Origin: Neisseria sp. DTU_2020_1000833_1_SI_GRL_NUU_006
Lineage (GTDB): Bacteria; Pseudomonadota; Gammaproteobacteria; Burkholderiales; Neisseriaceae
Direction of reading: 5' to 3'
NCBI GenBank assembly: GCA_032388755.1
Contig: CP135593.1
Location: forward strand, 2,356,001-2,420,000
DNA: 64,000 nucleotides
This document shows positions 43,849 through 51,980 of this stretch, one piece after another. The position numbers were made by a program, and so were the translations under genes. Below the pieces are notes generated by a model that was not told the DNA's origin, ran no database searches, and was given only the letters and a program-made list of their open reading frames with translations. Each line of letters begins with the position of its first letter. Within the stretch, counting starts at the first letter, position 1.

Positions 43849-45159
43849 TCAAGGTTCGATATTTCGGACAAATACCTGCGAATTGCGGCCGTTGGCGAGG
43901 TAGTCGCGGCGGCGTTCTTCGGGTAATGCGTCGGGAGAGGTCGTCTGAAAACCGCGTTCGGCAAACCATTCGCCTGTGCGGGTGGAGAGGGCGAACAGGC
44001 GACGGATGCCCATGGCGCGGGCTTTTTGGAAGAGGTGGTCGAGCAGCATTTCGCCGTAGCCGCCGTCGCGGGCTTCGGGAGAAACGACGAGGCAGGCGAG
44101 TTCGCCGATTTCGGGGTCGTCGAAAGTTTTGAGGGCGACGCAGCCGTAGATGTTGCGGTCGTGTTCGAGGACGGAGAAGCCGGAGATGTGGTTTTCGAGA
44201 TATTCGCGGCTGCGGTGCAACAGGATGCCTTGCTCTTCCAGCGGGCGTATCAGGGCGATGATGCGGGGGATGTCGCGGCTGTGGGCTTGGCGGATGGAGA
44301 CGAAGGAATCGCGGGCGATGGCGGTGCCGCAGCCTTCGCGGGTGAAGAGTTCGCGCAACAGTCCGCCGTCTTCGCGCCCGCTGAGGATTTGTACGCGGCT
44401 GACGCCGTTTTCGACGGCGTTGACGGCGGCTTGAAGCAGGCGCACGGGGACGTTGTGCGCGGTTTCTATCAGGTGGCGGACTTCGCCTGAGGATAGGGTG
44501 GACATGAGGACGCCGTCGGCGTTGCAAATGCCGGCTTCTTCGGTCAGGTACACGAGTTTTTCGGCTTGAAGGGCGACGGCGACGGCTTCGGCGGCTTCGC
44601 TCATACTGAGGTTGAAGGTTTTGCCGCCGTAGGAGTGTCCGAGCGGGCTGATGAGGACAATGGCGCCGTCGTCGAGGCGGCGGTTGATGGAGTCGGTGTC
44701 GGTTTTGCGGACGATGCCGGTGTAGCCCATGTCTATGCCGTCAATGACGCCGAGCGGACGGGCGGTGAGGAAATTGCCCGAAGCGGTGGGAATCGGTTTG
44801 TTGCGCAAAGGGGCGGATGCGCTGCTGCACAGGGCGGCTTCGATGTCGCTGCGTATCATGCCGACTGCCTGCTTGGCGTCGCGCAGGGTGGCATCGTCGG
44901 TAATGCGGCGGTTGCGGTGGTATTGCGGAACGAATTGTCTGTCGGCGGCGAGGCAGTTGAGAAAATGGCGCGTGCCATGTACCAACACGAGGCGCACGCC
45001 CAAGCCTGCAAGCAGGTGGAAATCGGCAGCGAGCCGGTTCAGGGTGTCGCCTTCGAGCAGGCTGTCGGTGATGCCGATAACCAGTGTTTTGCCGCGCAGG
45101 TAGTGGATATAGGGCGCGGCTTCGCGAAAATCGGCGACAAAGCCCGGAGATGTGTTCAT
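43849..45159 (-). CDS. argA: N-acetylglutamate synthase
   Basis: First enzyme of arginine biosynthesis, acetylating glutamate. The 436-residue protein has an N-terminal amino-acid-kinase-like domain (GKTLVIGITDSLLEG, VRLVLVHGTRHF, GAIVLISPLGHSYGG), which senses arginine in this family. A C-terminal GNAT domain follows (LACLVVSPEARDGGYGEMLLDHLFQKA, with the acetyl-CoA loop SPEARDGGYG). Its ATG overlaps the TGA of the zinc-ribbon gene upstream (ATGA), so the two are translationally coupled. A long arginine-rich frame overlapping it in another phase is a codon-bias shadow. Confidence 0.95.
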   Translation of the reverse strand: MNTSPGFVADFREAAPYIHYLRGKTLVIGITDSLLEGDTLNRLAADFHLLAGLGVRLVLVHGTRHFLNCLAADRQFVPQYHRNRRITDDATLRDAKQAVGMIRSDIEAALCSSASAPLRNKPIPTASGNFLTARPLGVIDGIDMGYTGIVRKTDTDSINRRLDDGAIVLISPLGHSYGGKTFNLSMSEAAEAVAVALQAEKLVYLTEEAGICNADGVLMSTLSSGEVRHLIETAHNVPVRLLQAAVNAVENGVSRVQILSGREDGGLLRELFTREGCGTAIARDSFVSIRQAHSRDIPRIIALIRPLEEQGILLHRSREYLENHISGFSVLEHDRNIYGCVALKTFDDPEIGELACLVVSPEARDGGYGEMLLDHLFQKARAMGIRRLFALSTRTGEWFAERGFQTTSPDALPEERRRDYLANGRNSQVFVRNIEP

Positions 45160-45641
45160 AGCAAGACCAGATAGAAAAGCTGCATGATGAGGACGGTCAG
45201 CGCGACCAGTACCGCCAGCGTCCAGTTGAAGCCTTCTTCGGATTTGGCGGGTTTGGCAGCGGCTGCCGCCATCAGGGCTTGGAATTCTTCAGTCCGCCGT
45301 TTTTCTTCTTCTACACGACGCTTTTCCTCTTCAGTACGCCGTGCCGCCTCTTCTTTGGCTTTTTTGGCACGTTCGGCGCTGTCGAGCAAGCTGGCGATTT
45401 CGTGGCGGGAGAGTTGTTTGCGGTTGCGGATGTTGCCGCCCATGTCGTGTACGAGGCGGACGTCGGTTACAGCATTGGGCAGCGTGTCGGGATTGGCGGG
45501 TGCGGAAGACGGCGCCAGGCTGTCTTTGGCTTTGAACAGGCCTTCGCATTTATTGCAAACGACAAAGCCTTGTGCGACGTTGAGCTGGGTGTCTTTGACC
45601 CAAAGTGAGGTTTTGCAGTGTGGGCAGATACAGGCGGGCAT
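45156..45641 (-). CDS. Zinc-ribbon membrane protein (MJ0042-type motif)
   Basis: A 161-residue protein in three parts. The N-terminal zinc ribbon CPHCKTSLWVKDTQLNVAQG ... VVCNKCEGLFKAKD (CxxC-x(n)-CxxC) is like the MJ0042 domain. A charged alpha-helical stretch EEAARRTEEEKRRVEEEKRR follows, very likely a coiled coil. The C-terminal membrane segment is WTLAVLVALTVLIMQLFYLVLL. It would be anchored by its tail with the ribbon in the cytoplasm. Function unknown. It shares a four-base overlap with argA, which is conserved-operon-like, but I know of no functional link. Confidence 0.82.
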   Translation of the reverse strand: MPACICPHCKTSLWVKDTQLNVAQGFVVCNKCEGLFKAKDSLAPSSAPANPDTLPNAVTDVRLVHDMGGNIRNRKQLSRHEIASLLDSAERAKKAKEEAARRTEEEKRRVEEEKRRTEEFQALMAAAAAKPAKSEEGFNWTLAVLVALTVLIMQLFYLVLL

Positions 45642-45699
45642 AGGGGTTTTCCGTGTAAAGTGTGGAATGTGTTGTTTTAATGTGTGTTTGATCGGGTTG

Positions 45700-45741
45700 G
45701 ATCGTCTGAAAAAGGGATTGACCGTTTTCAGACGACCTTTT
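45700..45741. terminator. Degenerate uptake-sequence hairpin after pyrE
   Basis: GGATCGTCTGAAAAAGG faces CCGTTTTCAGACGACCTTT; one arm is degenerate. It lies beyond the leftward pyrE stop and before the zinc-ribbon gene. Confidence 0.6.
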
Positions 45742-45754
45742 TGTTTATCGTATT

Positions 45755-46396
45755 TTAGGCGACGCCGTAGCGTTCACGGTAGGCTCTGACCGGCTCGAGG
45801 AAGCCGCCGAATTCCGCATTGTTTTGCAGGAGCGTGAACAAGTCGTTCAGATTGGCAATGGCAACGACGGGCAGACCGTATTGTTTTTCCACTTCCTGAA
45901 CGGCGGACAATTCGCCCGTACCTTTTTCCATGCGGTCGAGCGCGATGGCGACGGCGGCGGGCGTTGCGCCTTCTGCCTCAATCAATTTGACCGATTCGCG
46001 CACAGATGTTCCCGCAGAAATCACATCGTCGATAATCAAAACTCGGCCCTTGAGCGGCGCACCGACCAATACGCCGCCTTCGCCGTGGTCTTTCGCTTCT
46101 TTGCGGTTGTAGGCAAACGGCACGTTCACGCCTTTTTCCGCCAGCATAATCGCCGTCGCCGCCGCCAAAATAATGCCTTTGTAAGCAGGGCCGAACAGCA
46201 TGTCGAATTTTACGCCGCTCTCAATAATCGCCTGCGCGTAAAACTTCGCCAGTTGCAGCGTCGATGCGCCGTCGTTAAACAGTCCGGCGTTGAAAAAATA
46301 AGGCGACTGACGACCTGCCTTGGTCGTAAATTCACCGAATTTCAATACATTCTGCGCCAGCGCAAACTTAAGGAAATCTTGACGGAAATCGGACAT
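45755..46396 (-). CDS. pyrE: Orotate phosphoribosyltransferase
   Basis: Joins orotate to PRPP in pyrimidine synthesis. The 213-residue protein starts MSDFRQDFLKFALAQNVLKFGEF. The catalytic loop (AYNRKEAKDHGEGG) and the PRPP-binding motif VLIIDDVISAGTSVRES are clear. Single-gene unit; pyrH lies elsewhere in the window with no shared control seen. Confidence 0.96.
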   Translation of the reverse strand: MSDFRQDFLKFALAQNVLKFGEFTTKAGRQSPYFFNAGLFNDGASTLQLAKFYAQAIIESGVKFDMLFGPAYKGIILAAATAIMLAEKGVNVPFAYNRKEAKDHGEGGVLVGAPLKGRVLIIDDVISAGTSVRESVKLIEAEGATPAAVAIALDRMEKGTGELSAVQEVEKQYGLPVVAIANLNDLFTLLQNNAEFGGFLEPVRAYRERYGVA

Positions 46397-46461
46397 TTTG
46401 CTTCTTTCGAAAGATATTGATTTATAAAGGAAGAGATTATAAAGGATTCATGAGGAAAATG

Positions 46462-46502
46462 CAGGTCGTCTGAAAACAGGTTTTCTGGTTTCAGACGACC
46501 TG
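46462..46502. terminator. Uptake-sequence hairpin between pyrE and the YccA-type gene
   Basis: CAGGTCGTCTGAAA and TTTCAGACGACCTG pair across about 13 bases. Both flanking genes point away, so uptake rather than termination may be its role. Confidence 0.6.
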
Positions 46503-46647
46503 TTTCATTCAAGCCCTTTAAAATCTGCCATCCGCCATTATCTACCGGTAAGTGGCGATGGCAGCATACATAATATGCCCAAGCCGATGATTTACTGTTA
46601 GAATCCGAATTTATTTGTTTTCAAACCATTTTTCAGGAGCAAACGCC

Positions 46648-47334
46648 ATGCGAAACGACGTTTACGACTATACCGTCACAGGACAGGTTGCTAAAAATAC
46701 CGTCCTGCAAAAAACTTACCGCCTGCTCGGTCTGTCTTTCATTCCCGCCGTTGCCAGCGCATATTTCAGCGGCCGGTTCGGACTGAATCTGTTCTCTCTC
46801 TTCGGTCAGGGCTGGATGGGGCTGGTTGCCGTGCTGGTATTCTTCTACGGCATGACTTTCCTCATTGAGAAAAACCGTTACAGCAATGTCGGCGCAACCC
46901 TCCTGATGATCTTCACTTTCGGCATGGGTGTGCTGATCAGCCCGCTTCTGCAATATACGCTCGCTATTCCAAACGGTACGCAAATCGTCGGCATCGCTGC
47001 CGCCATGACTGCCGGGGTATTCTTCACCATGTCTGCCATGGCGCGCCGCACCAATGTCAATATGAATTCGCTAGGCCGCTTCCTGACCGTCGGCGCGGTG
47101 GTGTTGATGATCGCGATGATTGCCAACTTCTTCCTGCAAATCCCTGCATTGAGCCTTGCCGTTTCGGCAGCGTTTGTCCTATTCAGCTCGCTGATGATTA
47201 TGTGGCAGGTGCGTACGGTGATTGACGGTGGAGAAGACAGCCATATCAGCGCGGCTCTGACCATCTTCATCTCCATCTACAATATCTTCAGCAGCCTGCT
47301 GCGTATTTTGCTGGCGTTCAGCGGCGATGATTAA
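46648..47334 (+). CDS. Bax-inhibitor-1 / YccA family membrane protein
   Basis: A 228-residue inner-membrane protein with seven hydrophobic segments, the pattern of the BI-1 family. E. coli YccA binds and restrains the FtsH protease. The conserved C-terminal stretch (LTIFISIYNIFSSLLRILLAFSGDD) fits the family. ATG at 46648 (MRNDVYDYTVTG) has TTCAGGAGCAAACGCC before it and is preferred to the in-frame start at 46615. Confidence 0.9.
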   Translation: MRNDVYDYTVTGQVAKNTVLQKTYRLLGLSFIPAVASAYFSGRFGLNLFSLFGQGWMGLVAVLVFFYGMTFLIEKNRYSNVGATLLMIFTFGMGVLISPLLQYTLAIPNGTQIVGIAAAMTAGVFFTMSAMARRTNVNMNSLGRFLTVGAVVLMIAMIANFFLQIPALSLAVSAAFVLFSSLMIMWQVRTVIDGGEDSHISAALTIFISIYNIFSSLLRILLAFSGDD

Positions 47335-47361
47335 CCGTTTGCGCATCTGACGAAAGCATTC

Positions 47362-47406
47362 AAAGGTCGTCTGAAAACAGGTTTTCTGATTTTCAGACGA
47401 CCTTTT
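47362..47406 (+). terminator. Uptake-sequence terminator of the YccA-type gene
   Basis: AAAGGTCGTCTGAAAA and TTTTCAGACGACCTTTTT form a long stem with a T-run. Confidence 0.87.
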
Positions 47407-47463
47407 TGACATTCCATTCCCCGCCCGCTATCCTGACGGCTGCCATCACTCACACCACTACCC

Positions 47464-47970
47464 ATGAACACTATCCCCCCGCGCCGTGCCGTTTACGCAG
47501 GCAGCTTCGACCCGCCGACCCTCGGTCATCTTTGGATGATACAAGAAGCGCAGGCGCTTTTTGACGAACTCGTCGTCGCCATCGGTATCAATCCTGAAAA
47601 ACACAATACCTACACTATAGACGAACGCCGCGATATGCTCGAAGCGATTACGGAAGGCTTTCCCAATGTCCGCATCAGCGTATTTGAAAACCGCTTCCTG
47701 GTTCGCTACGCGCGCGAAATCGGAGCAGGGTTTATCGTTCGCGGTATCCGTTCTGCCGCCGACTATGAATACGAACGCTCCATGCGCTATATCAACAGCG
47801 ACCTTGCACCCGAAATTTCGACGGTTTTCCTGATGCCACCGCGCGAAATCGCCGAAGTGTCTTCCACTATGGTCAAAGGCCTGGTCGGCCCCGATGGTTG
47901 GCACGACATAATACGCCGCTACCTGCCCGAAGCCGTGTACGAAAAAATCGTGCAGGATTATGAAACTTGA
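47464..47970 (+). CDS. coaD: Phosphopantetheine adenylyltransferase
   Basis: Fourth step of coenzyme A synthesis. The 168-residue protein has the nucleotidyltransferase motif YAGSFDPPTLGHLWMI (TxGH form) and, near the C-terminus, EVSSTMVKGLV (the ISSTxVR-like motif). RGIRSAADYEYERSMRYIN is also typical of the family. Single-gene unit. Confidence 0.96.
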   Translation: MNTIPPRRAVYAGSFDPPTLGHLWMIQEAQALFDELVVAIGINPEKHNTYTIDERRDMLEAITEGFPNVRISVFENRFLVRYAREIGAGFIVRGIRSAADYEYERSMRYINSDLAPEISTVFLMPPREIAEVSSTMVKGLVGPDGWHDIIRRYLPEAVYEKIVQDYET

Positions 47971-47985
47971 AATCTGTTGTTGATG

Positions 47986-48029
47986 AAAAGGTCGTCTGAA
48001 AGCTTGATATGGGTTTTCAGACGATCTTT
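47986..48029 (+). terminator. Uptake-sequence terminator of coaD
   Basis: AAAGGTCGTCTGAAAGC and the arm TTTTCAGACGATCTTT pair with a mismatch, 16 bases after the stop. Confidence 0.75.
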
Positions 48030-48155
48030 CGATTTATGGCAGTGTTTGTGCAATTCTAAATTTACATTGAATAATCAAATGATTAAATTCAATTTAAATA
48101 TACTTTTGGGTGGCTGATTTGTTGCAAAATATAAACACGATTTGTCATAAATAAA

Positions 48156-48174
48156 GATAATTATTATCAATTAT
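48156..48174 (+). promoter_or_regulatory. Fur box upstream of the TonB receptor gene
   Basis: GATAATTATTATCAATTAT matches the 19-bp Fur consensus at 13 positions, including the whole first hexamer. It overlaps the expected -35 region of the -10 box TATAAT at 48198-48203. Iron repression is the likely outcome. Confidence 0.75.
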
Positions 48175-48197
48175 TTCGATTAAGCAAAAATATTTCC

Positions 48198-48203
48198 TAT
48201 AAT
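48198..48203 (+). promoter_or_regulatory. -10 box of the TonB receptor promoter
   Basis: A perfect TATAAT, 29 bases before the ATG that begins the signal peptide. Confidence 0.6.
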
Positions 48204-48232
48204 GCTGCATCCCTTCATCTTCCGAGTTGAAC

Positions 48233-50340
48233 ATGCAATATTCTGCCCGCCTTTCCCTGCTTCCCGCCCTGATTGCCTCAGCCTTTCCGCTGTATGCTGC
48301 CGATACAGCCGATGGTGAACACTAACCGCTACCCTGCCCACCGTTACCGTGGTCGGACAGTCTGACACCAGTGTACTCAAAGGCTACATCAACTATGACG
48401 AAGCCGCCGTTACCCGCAACGGGCAGCTCATCAAAGAAACGCCGCAAACCGTCGATACGCTCAACATCCAAAAAAACAAAAATTACGGTACAAACGATTT
48501 GAGTTCCATCCTTGAAGGCAATGCCGGCATCGACGCTGCCTACGATATGCGTGGCGAAAGCATTTTCCTGCGCGGTTTTCAAGCCGACGCATCCGATATT
48601 TACCGCGACGGCGTACGCGAAAGCGGTCAGGTGCGCCGCAGCACTGCCAACATCGAGCGCGTGGAAATCCTGAAAGGCCCGTCTTCCGTGCTTTACGGCC
48701 GCACTAACGGCGGCGGCGTCATCAACATGGTCAGCAAATACGCCAACTTCAAACAAAGCCGCAACATCGGTGCGGTTTACGGCTCGTGGGCAAACCGCAG
48801 CCTGAATATGGACATCAACGAAGTGCTGAACAAAAACGTCGCCATCCGCCTCACCGGCGAAGTCGGACGCGCCAATTCGTTCCGCAGCGGCATAGACAGC
48901 AAAAACGTCATGGTTTCGCCCAGCATTACCGTCAAACTCGACAACGGCTTGAAATGGACGGGGCAATACACCTACGACAACGTGGAGCGCACGCCCGACC
49001 GCAGCCCGACCAAGTCCGTGTACGACCGCTTCGGACTGCCTTACCGCATGGGTTTCGCCCACCCGAACGATTTTGTCAAAGACAAGCTGCAAGTTTGGCG
49101 TTCCGACCTCGAATACGCCTTCAACGACAAATGGCGCGCCCAATGGCAGCTCGCCCACCGCACGGCGGCGCAGGATTTCGACCATTTCTATGCAGGCAGC
49201 GAAAACGGTAGCCTAATCAAGCGCAATTACGCCTGGCAGCAGACCGATAACAAAACCCTGTCGTCCAACTTCACGCTCAACGGCGACTACAACATCGGGC
49301 GTTTTGAAAACCACCTGACCGTAGGCATGGACTACAGCCGCGAACACCGCAACCCGACATTGGGTTTCAGCCGCGCCTTTACAGCCTCCATCAACCCCTA
49401 CGACCGCGCAAGCTGGCCGGCTTCGGGCAGGCTGCAACCCGTCCTCACCCAAAACCGCCACAAAGCCGACTCCTACGGCATCTTTGTGCAAAACATCTTC
49501 TCCGCCACGCCCGACTTGAAATTCGTCCTCGGCGGCCGTTACGACAAATACACCTTTAATTCCGAAAACAAACTCACCGGCAGCAGCCGTCAATACAGCG
49601 GCCATTCGTTCAGCCCCAACATCGGCGCAGTGTGGAACGTAACGCCTGCCCACACGCTCTACGCCTCGTATAACAAAGGCTTCGCACCTTATGGCGGACG
49701 CGACGGCTATTTGAGCATCGACACTTCGTCTTCCGCCGTGTTCAACGCCGATCCCGAATACACCCGCCAATACGAAACCGGTGTCAAAAGCAGTTGGCTG
49801 GACGACCGCCTCAGCACCACATTGTCCGCCTACCAAATCGAACGCTTCAATATCCGCTACCGCCCCGACGCGCAAAATGATCCCTACACTTGGGCAGTCG
49901 GCGGCAAACACCGTTCGCGCGGCGTGGAGCTGTCAGCCATCGGACAAATCATCCCCAAAAAACTCTATCTACGCGGATCGTTGGGCGTAATGCAGGCAAA
50001 AGTGGTTGAAGACAAGGAAAATCCCGACCGAGTGGGCATCCATTTGGACAATACCAGCAACGTTACCGGCAACCTGTTCTTCCGTTACACGCCGACCGAA
50101 AACCTCTACGGCGAAATCGGCGTAACCGGTACGGGCAAACGCTACGGCTACGATTCGAGCCAAAAGGTAACCACCACGCTTCCCGGCTTCGTCCGCACCG
50201 ACGCCATGCTCGGCTGGAACCGCAAAAACCTGAACCTCACTTTCGCCGTCGGCAATCTGTTCAATCAAAAATACTGGCGTTCCGACGCCATGCCCGGCGC
50301 ACCGCGCACTTATACGGCACGGGTGAATTACAGTTTCTAA
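48233..50340 (+). pseudogene. TonB-dependent siderophore receptor, frameshifted after the signal peptide
   Basis: An outer-membrane receptor for iron uptake. ATG 48233 encodes a good signal peptide (MQYSARLSLLPALIASAFPLYAA), but the frame stops at TAA 48323-48325. The homology resumes one frame over as LTATLPTVTVVGQSD, then the plug domain (LIKETPQTVDTLNIQ, IFLRGFQADASDIYRDGVRE, ERVEILKGPSSVLYGRTNGGGVINMVSK) and a complete barrel ending in YTARVNYSF with a terminal Phe. A 1-bp loss near 48319-48322 explains it (CAACTAACC expected, CACTAACC seen). The plug and barrel look intact, so either the loss is very recent or it is a sequence error. The ligand class is the ferric-siderophore group; which siderophore is unknown. 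Confidence 0.88.
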
Positions 50341-50360
50341 TCTTGGACAGGAAATGGAAC

Positions 50361-50406
50361 AAAGGTCGTCTGAAAACTCGTGTTTCGAGTTTTCAGACGA
50401 CCTTTT
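50361..50406 (+). terminator. Uptake-sequence terminator of the TonB receptor gene
   Basis: AAAGGTCGTCTGAAAACTCG and CGAGTTTTCAGACGACCTTT form a 20-bp stem with a 6-base loop. Confidence 0.9.
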
Positions 50407-50530
50407 ACCTTCTATACGCTCATGAATAAGGCGGGGCGCTTAAGTCTGCAAAGAATGTGGCAGTCCGCAAAGATAGCGTTTGCACGGCCTTTGCTATATC
50501 ATTCCCTTATCTGAAACCAAGGAAAACATC

Positions 50531-50893
50531 ATGTACGAAGTCAACCGCAGCGTCTTCCTGCTCATCCCGCTCGATCCTTTTTGGAACTGGCTGCAAACCC
50601 TGCCCGGTAATCATCTTGACGGTTTGACGCTTGAAGACATTCAAGCCGATGCCAATTCTTACCTCGTCCGTCCGTGTGAAACCGCCGACGAAGTTTGGGA
50701 CGAAATCGAAGCGCGGTTTGAAGATATTTTCGCTGCCGAACTTGCCGACTGGTGCGAAGATGAAAGCGAATGGCCTGATTTGGACGCCGATATTTTCAAC
50801 GAATGGTTCGACATACAGCTCTCCACCGTCATTACCGACCTCGAACACGAACCGCTCGCCCGTGAAGCCTTTCAACCCTTTAATCTGAACTGA
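50531..50893 (+). CDS. Conserved acidic protein of unknown function
   Basis: A 120-residue, strongly acidic and tryptophan-rich cytoplasmic protein (FWNWLQTLPGN, DEVWDEIEARFEDIFAAELADWCEDESEWPDLDADIFNEWFD). No signal or membrane segment. CAAGGAAAACATC precedes the ATG. Its TGA overlaps the ATG of the thioesterase gene (TGATG), so they are translated together. I do not recognise the family; the coupling suggests a shared process with the thioesterase. Confidence 0.8.
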   Translation: MYEVNRSVFLLIPLDPFWNWLQTLPGNHLDGLTLEDIQADANSYLVRPCETADEVWDEIEARFEDIFAAELADWCEDESEWPDLDADIFNEWFDIQLSTVITDLEHEPLAREAFQPFNLN

Positions 50894-51279
50894 TGAACGT
50901 CCGCGTCCGCAATTACCATCTTGACGGCTACGGTCATGTCAACAACGCGCGCTATCTCGAATTTCTCGAAGAAGCGCGCTGGACATTTTTTGAGGAACAC
51001 GGTTTCTTGTCCGAAATCGACGGCTTGATGCTGGTGGTTGTCCGCATCGACATCCGTTATCGCCGTGCCGCCGTCGATGGCGACATATTGCGTTTTGAAG
51101 GTCGTCTGAAAGAGCTGACCTCGCGCCATATTATCCTCACTCAAAACATCGTTTTGCCCAGCGGTAAAAATGCCGTCGAAGCCGAAAGTACGCTGATGGT
51201 TGTCAGCGCAGAAAGCGGGCGGAGCATCAGCATTCCCGAACCTCTCTTTACTCTTTTAAAACAATACGCCGAAGCATGA
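50893..51279 (+). CDS. Acyl-CoA thioesterase, hot-dog fold (YbgC/FadM-like)
   Basis: A 128-residue 4-hydroxybenzoyl-CoA-thioesterase-type protein. The N-terminal signature RNYHLDGYGHVNNARYLEFLEEARW contains the catalytic Asp/His region of the family (D-x-x-GHVNNxxY). Substrate unknown; relatives hydrolyse short or long acyl-CoA. It overlaps the genes on both sides (TGATG and ATGA), the middle of a three-gene unit. An uptake sequence (AAGGTCGTCTGAAAGAG) lies inside the gene near 51099. Confidence 0.87.
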   Translation: MNVRVRNYHLDGYGHVNNARYLEFLEEARWTFFEEHGFLSEIDGLMLVVVRIDIRYRRAAVDGDILRFEGRLKELTSRHIILTQNIVLPSGKNAVEAESTLMVVSAESGRSISIPEPLFTLLKQYAEA

Positions 51280-51764
51280 AAAAACTCATTACCATTGCCG
51301 CAGTCGCCATTATCGGTGCGCTGCTTGCCATCGTCCTTATTCCGGATAACAAACCTACTCCCGCATTCTCTTTGTCCGACCTGCAAGGCAAACCGGTGTC
51401 CAATGCCGATTTGCAAGGCAAAGTCAGCTTCATCAATTTCTGGTTTCCCTCCTGCCCGGGCTGTGTCAGCGAAATGCCCAAAGTCATCAAAATGTCCAGA
51501 GATTATCAAGGCAAAGACTTCCAAGTCCTCGGTATTGCCCAGCCGATAGACCCGCTGGAAAGCGTAAACCAATACGTCAAAGAATACGGCTTGCCTTTTA
51601 CCGTCATGTTTGATGCCGATAAAGCCGCCGCCCAAGCGTTCGGTACGCAGGTTTACCCGACTTCTTTCCTGATCAATAAAAAAGGCGAAATCCTGAAAAC
51701 CTTTGTCGGCGAGCCGGACTTTGCCGCGCTTTATCAGGAAATCGACAAAGAATTGGCGAAATAG
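51276..51764 (+). CDS. TlpA/ResA-like membrane-anchored thioredoxin
   Basis: A 162-residue thiol-disulphide protein. The N-terminal hydrophobic segment (LITIAAVAIIGALLAIVLIP) is a signal anchor, so the domain lies in the periplasm. The redox motif is FWFPSCPGCVSEMPKV (CPGC), with the cis-proline loop VYPTSFLIN. Such proteins reduce apo-cytochromes or protect periplasmic thiols. The start overlaps the thioesterase stop (ATGA). A short GC hairpin follows the stop. Confidence 0.9.
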   Translation: MKKLITIAAVAIIGALLAIVLIPDNKPTPAFSLSDLQGKPVSNADLQGKVSFINFWFPSCPGCVSEMPKVIKMSRDYQGKDFQVLGIAQPIDPLESVNQYVKEYGLPFTVMFDADKAAAQAFGTQVYPTSFLINKKGEILKTFVGEPDFAALYQEIDKELAK

Positions 51765-51773
51765 CAATCAAAA

Positions 51774-51795
51774 AAGGGCGCAATGATGCGCCCTT
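51774..51795 (+). terminator. Short hairpin after the tlpA-like gene
   Basis: AAGGGCGCA-ATGA-TGCGCCCTT, a 9-bp perfect stem. The 3' flank ATGTATTTATT is only moderately T-rich. Confidence 0.75.
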
Positions 51796-51913
51796 ATGTA
51801 TTTATTGGGATAACGCGTTGATTCATTTTGCACAAATGCTGATTGATGCGAAAATGACAGCAGTTTCGGCAATATTGTTTTTGTGTGCCTTTCTTCATAA
51901 CCTTAGATGATTT

Positions 51914-51958
51914 AAAAGGTCGTCTGAAAATCTAAAATACAGGTTTTCAGACGACGTT
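51914..51958. terminator. Uptake-sequence hairpin beyond the glycosyltransferase gene
   Basis: AAAAGGTCGTCTGAAAA pairs with TTTTCAGACGACGTTT between converging genes; the right arm has the CGTCGTCTG variant. Confidence 0.75.
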
Positions 51959-51980
51959 TGTCATTCATGTGTAGGCTAAG

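Noticed and set aside
43352..44527. 391-codon arginine-rich open frame on the minus strand
   Set aside because: It overlaps argA in another phase and runs across the tRNA; the arginine/proline-rich product is a typical shadow of GC-rich coding DNA.
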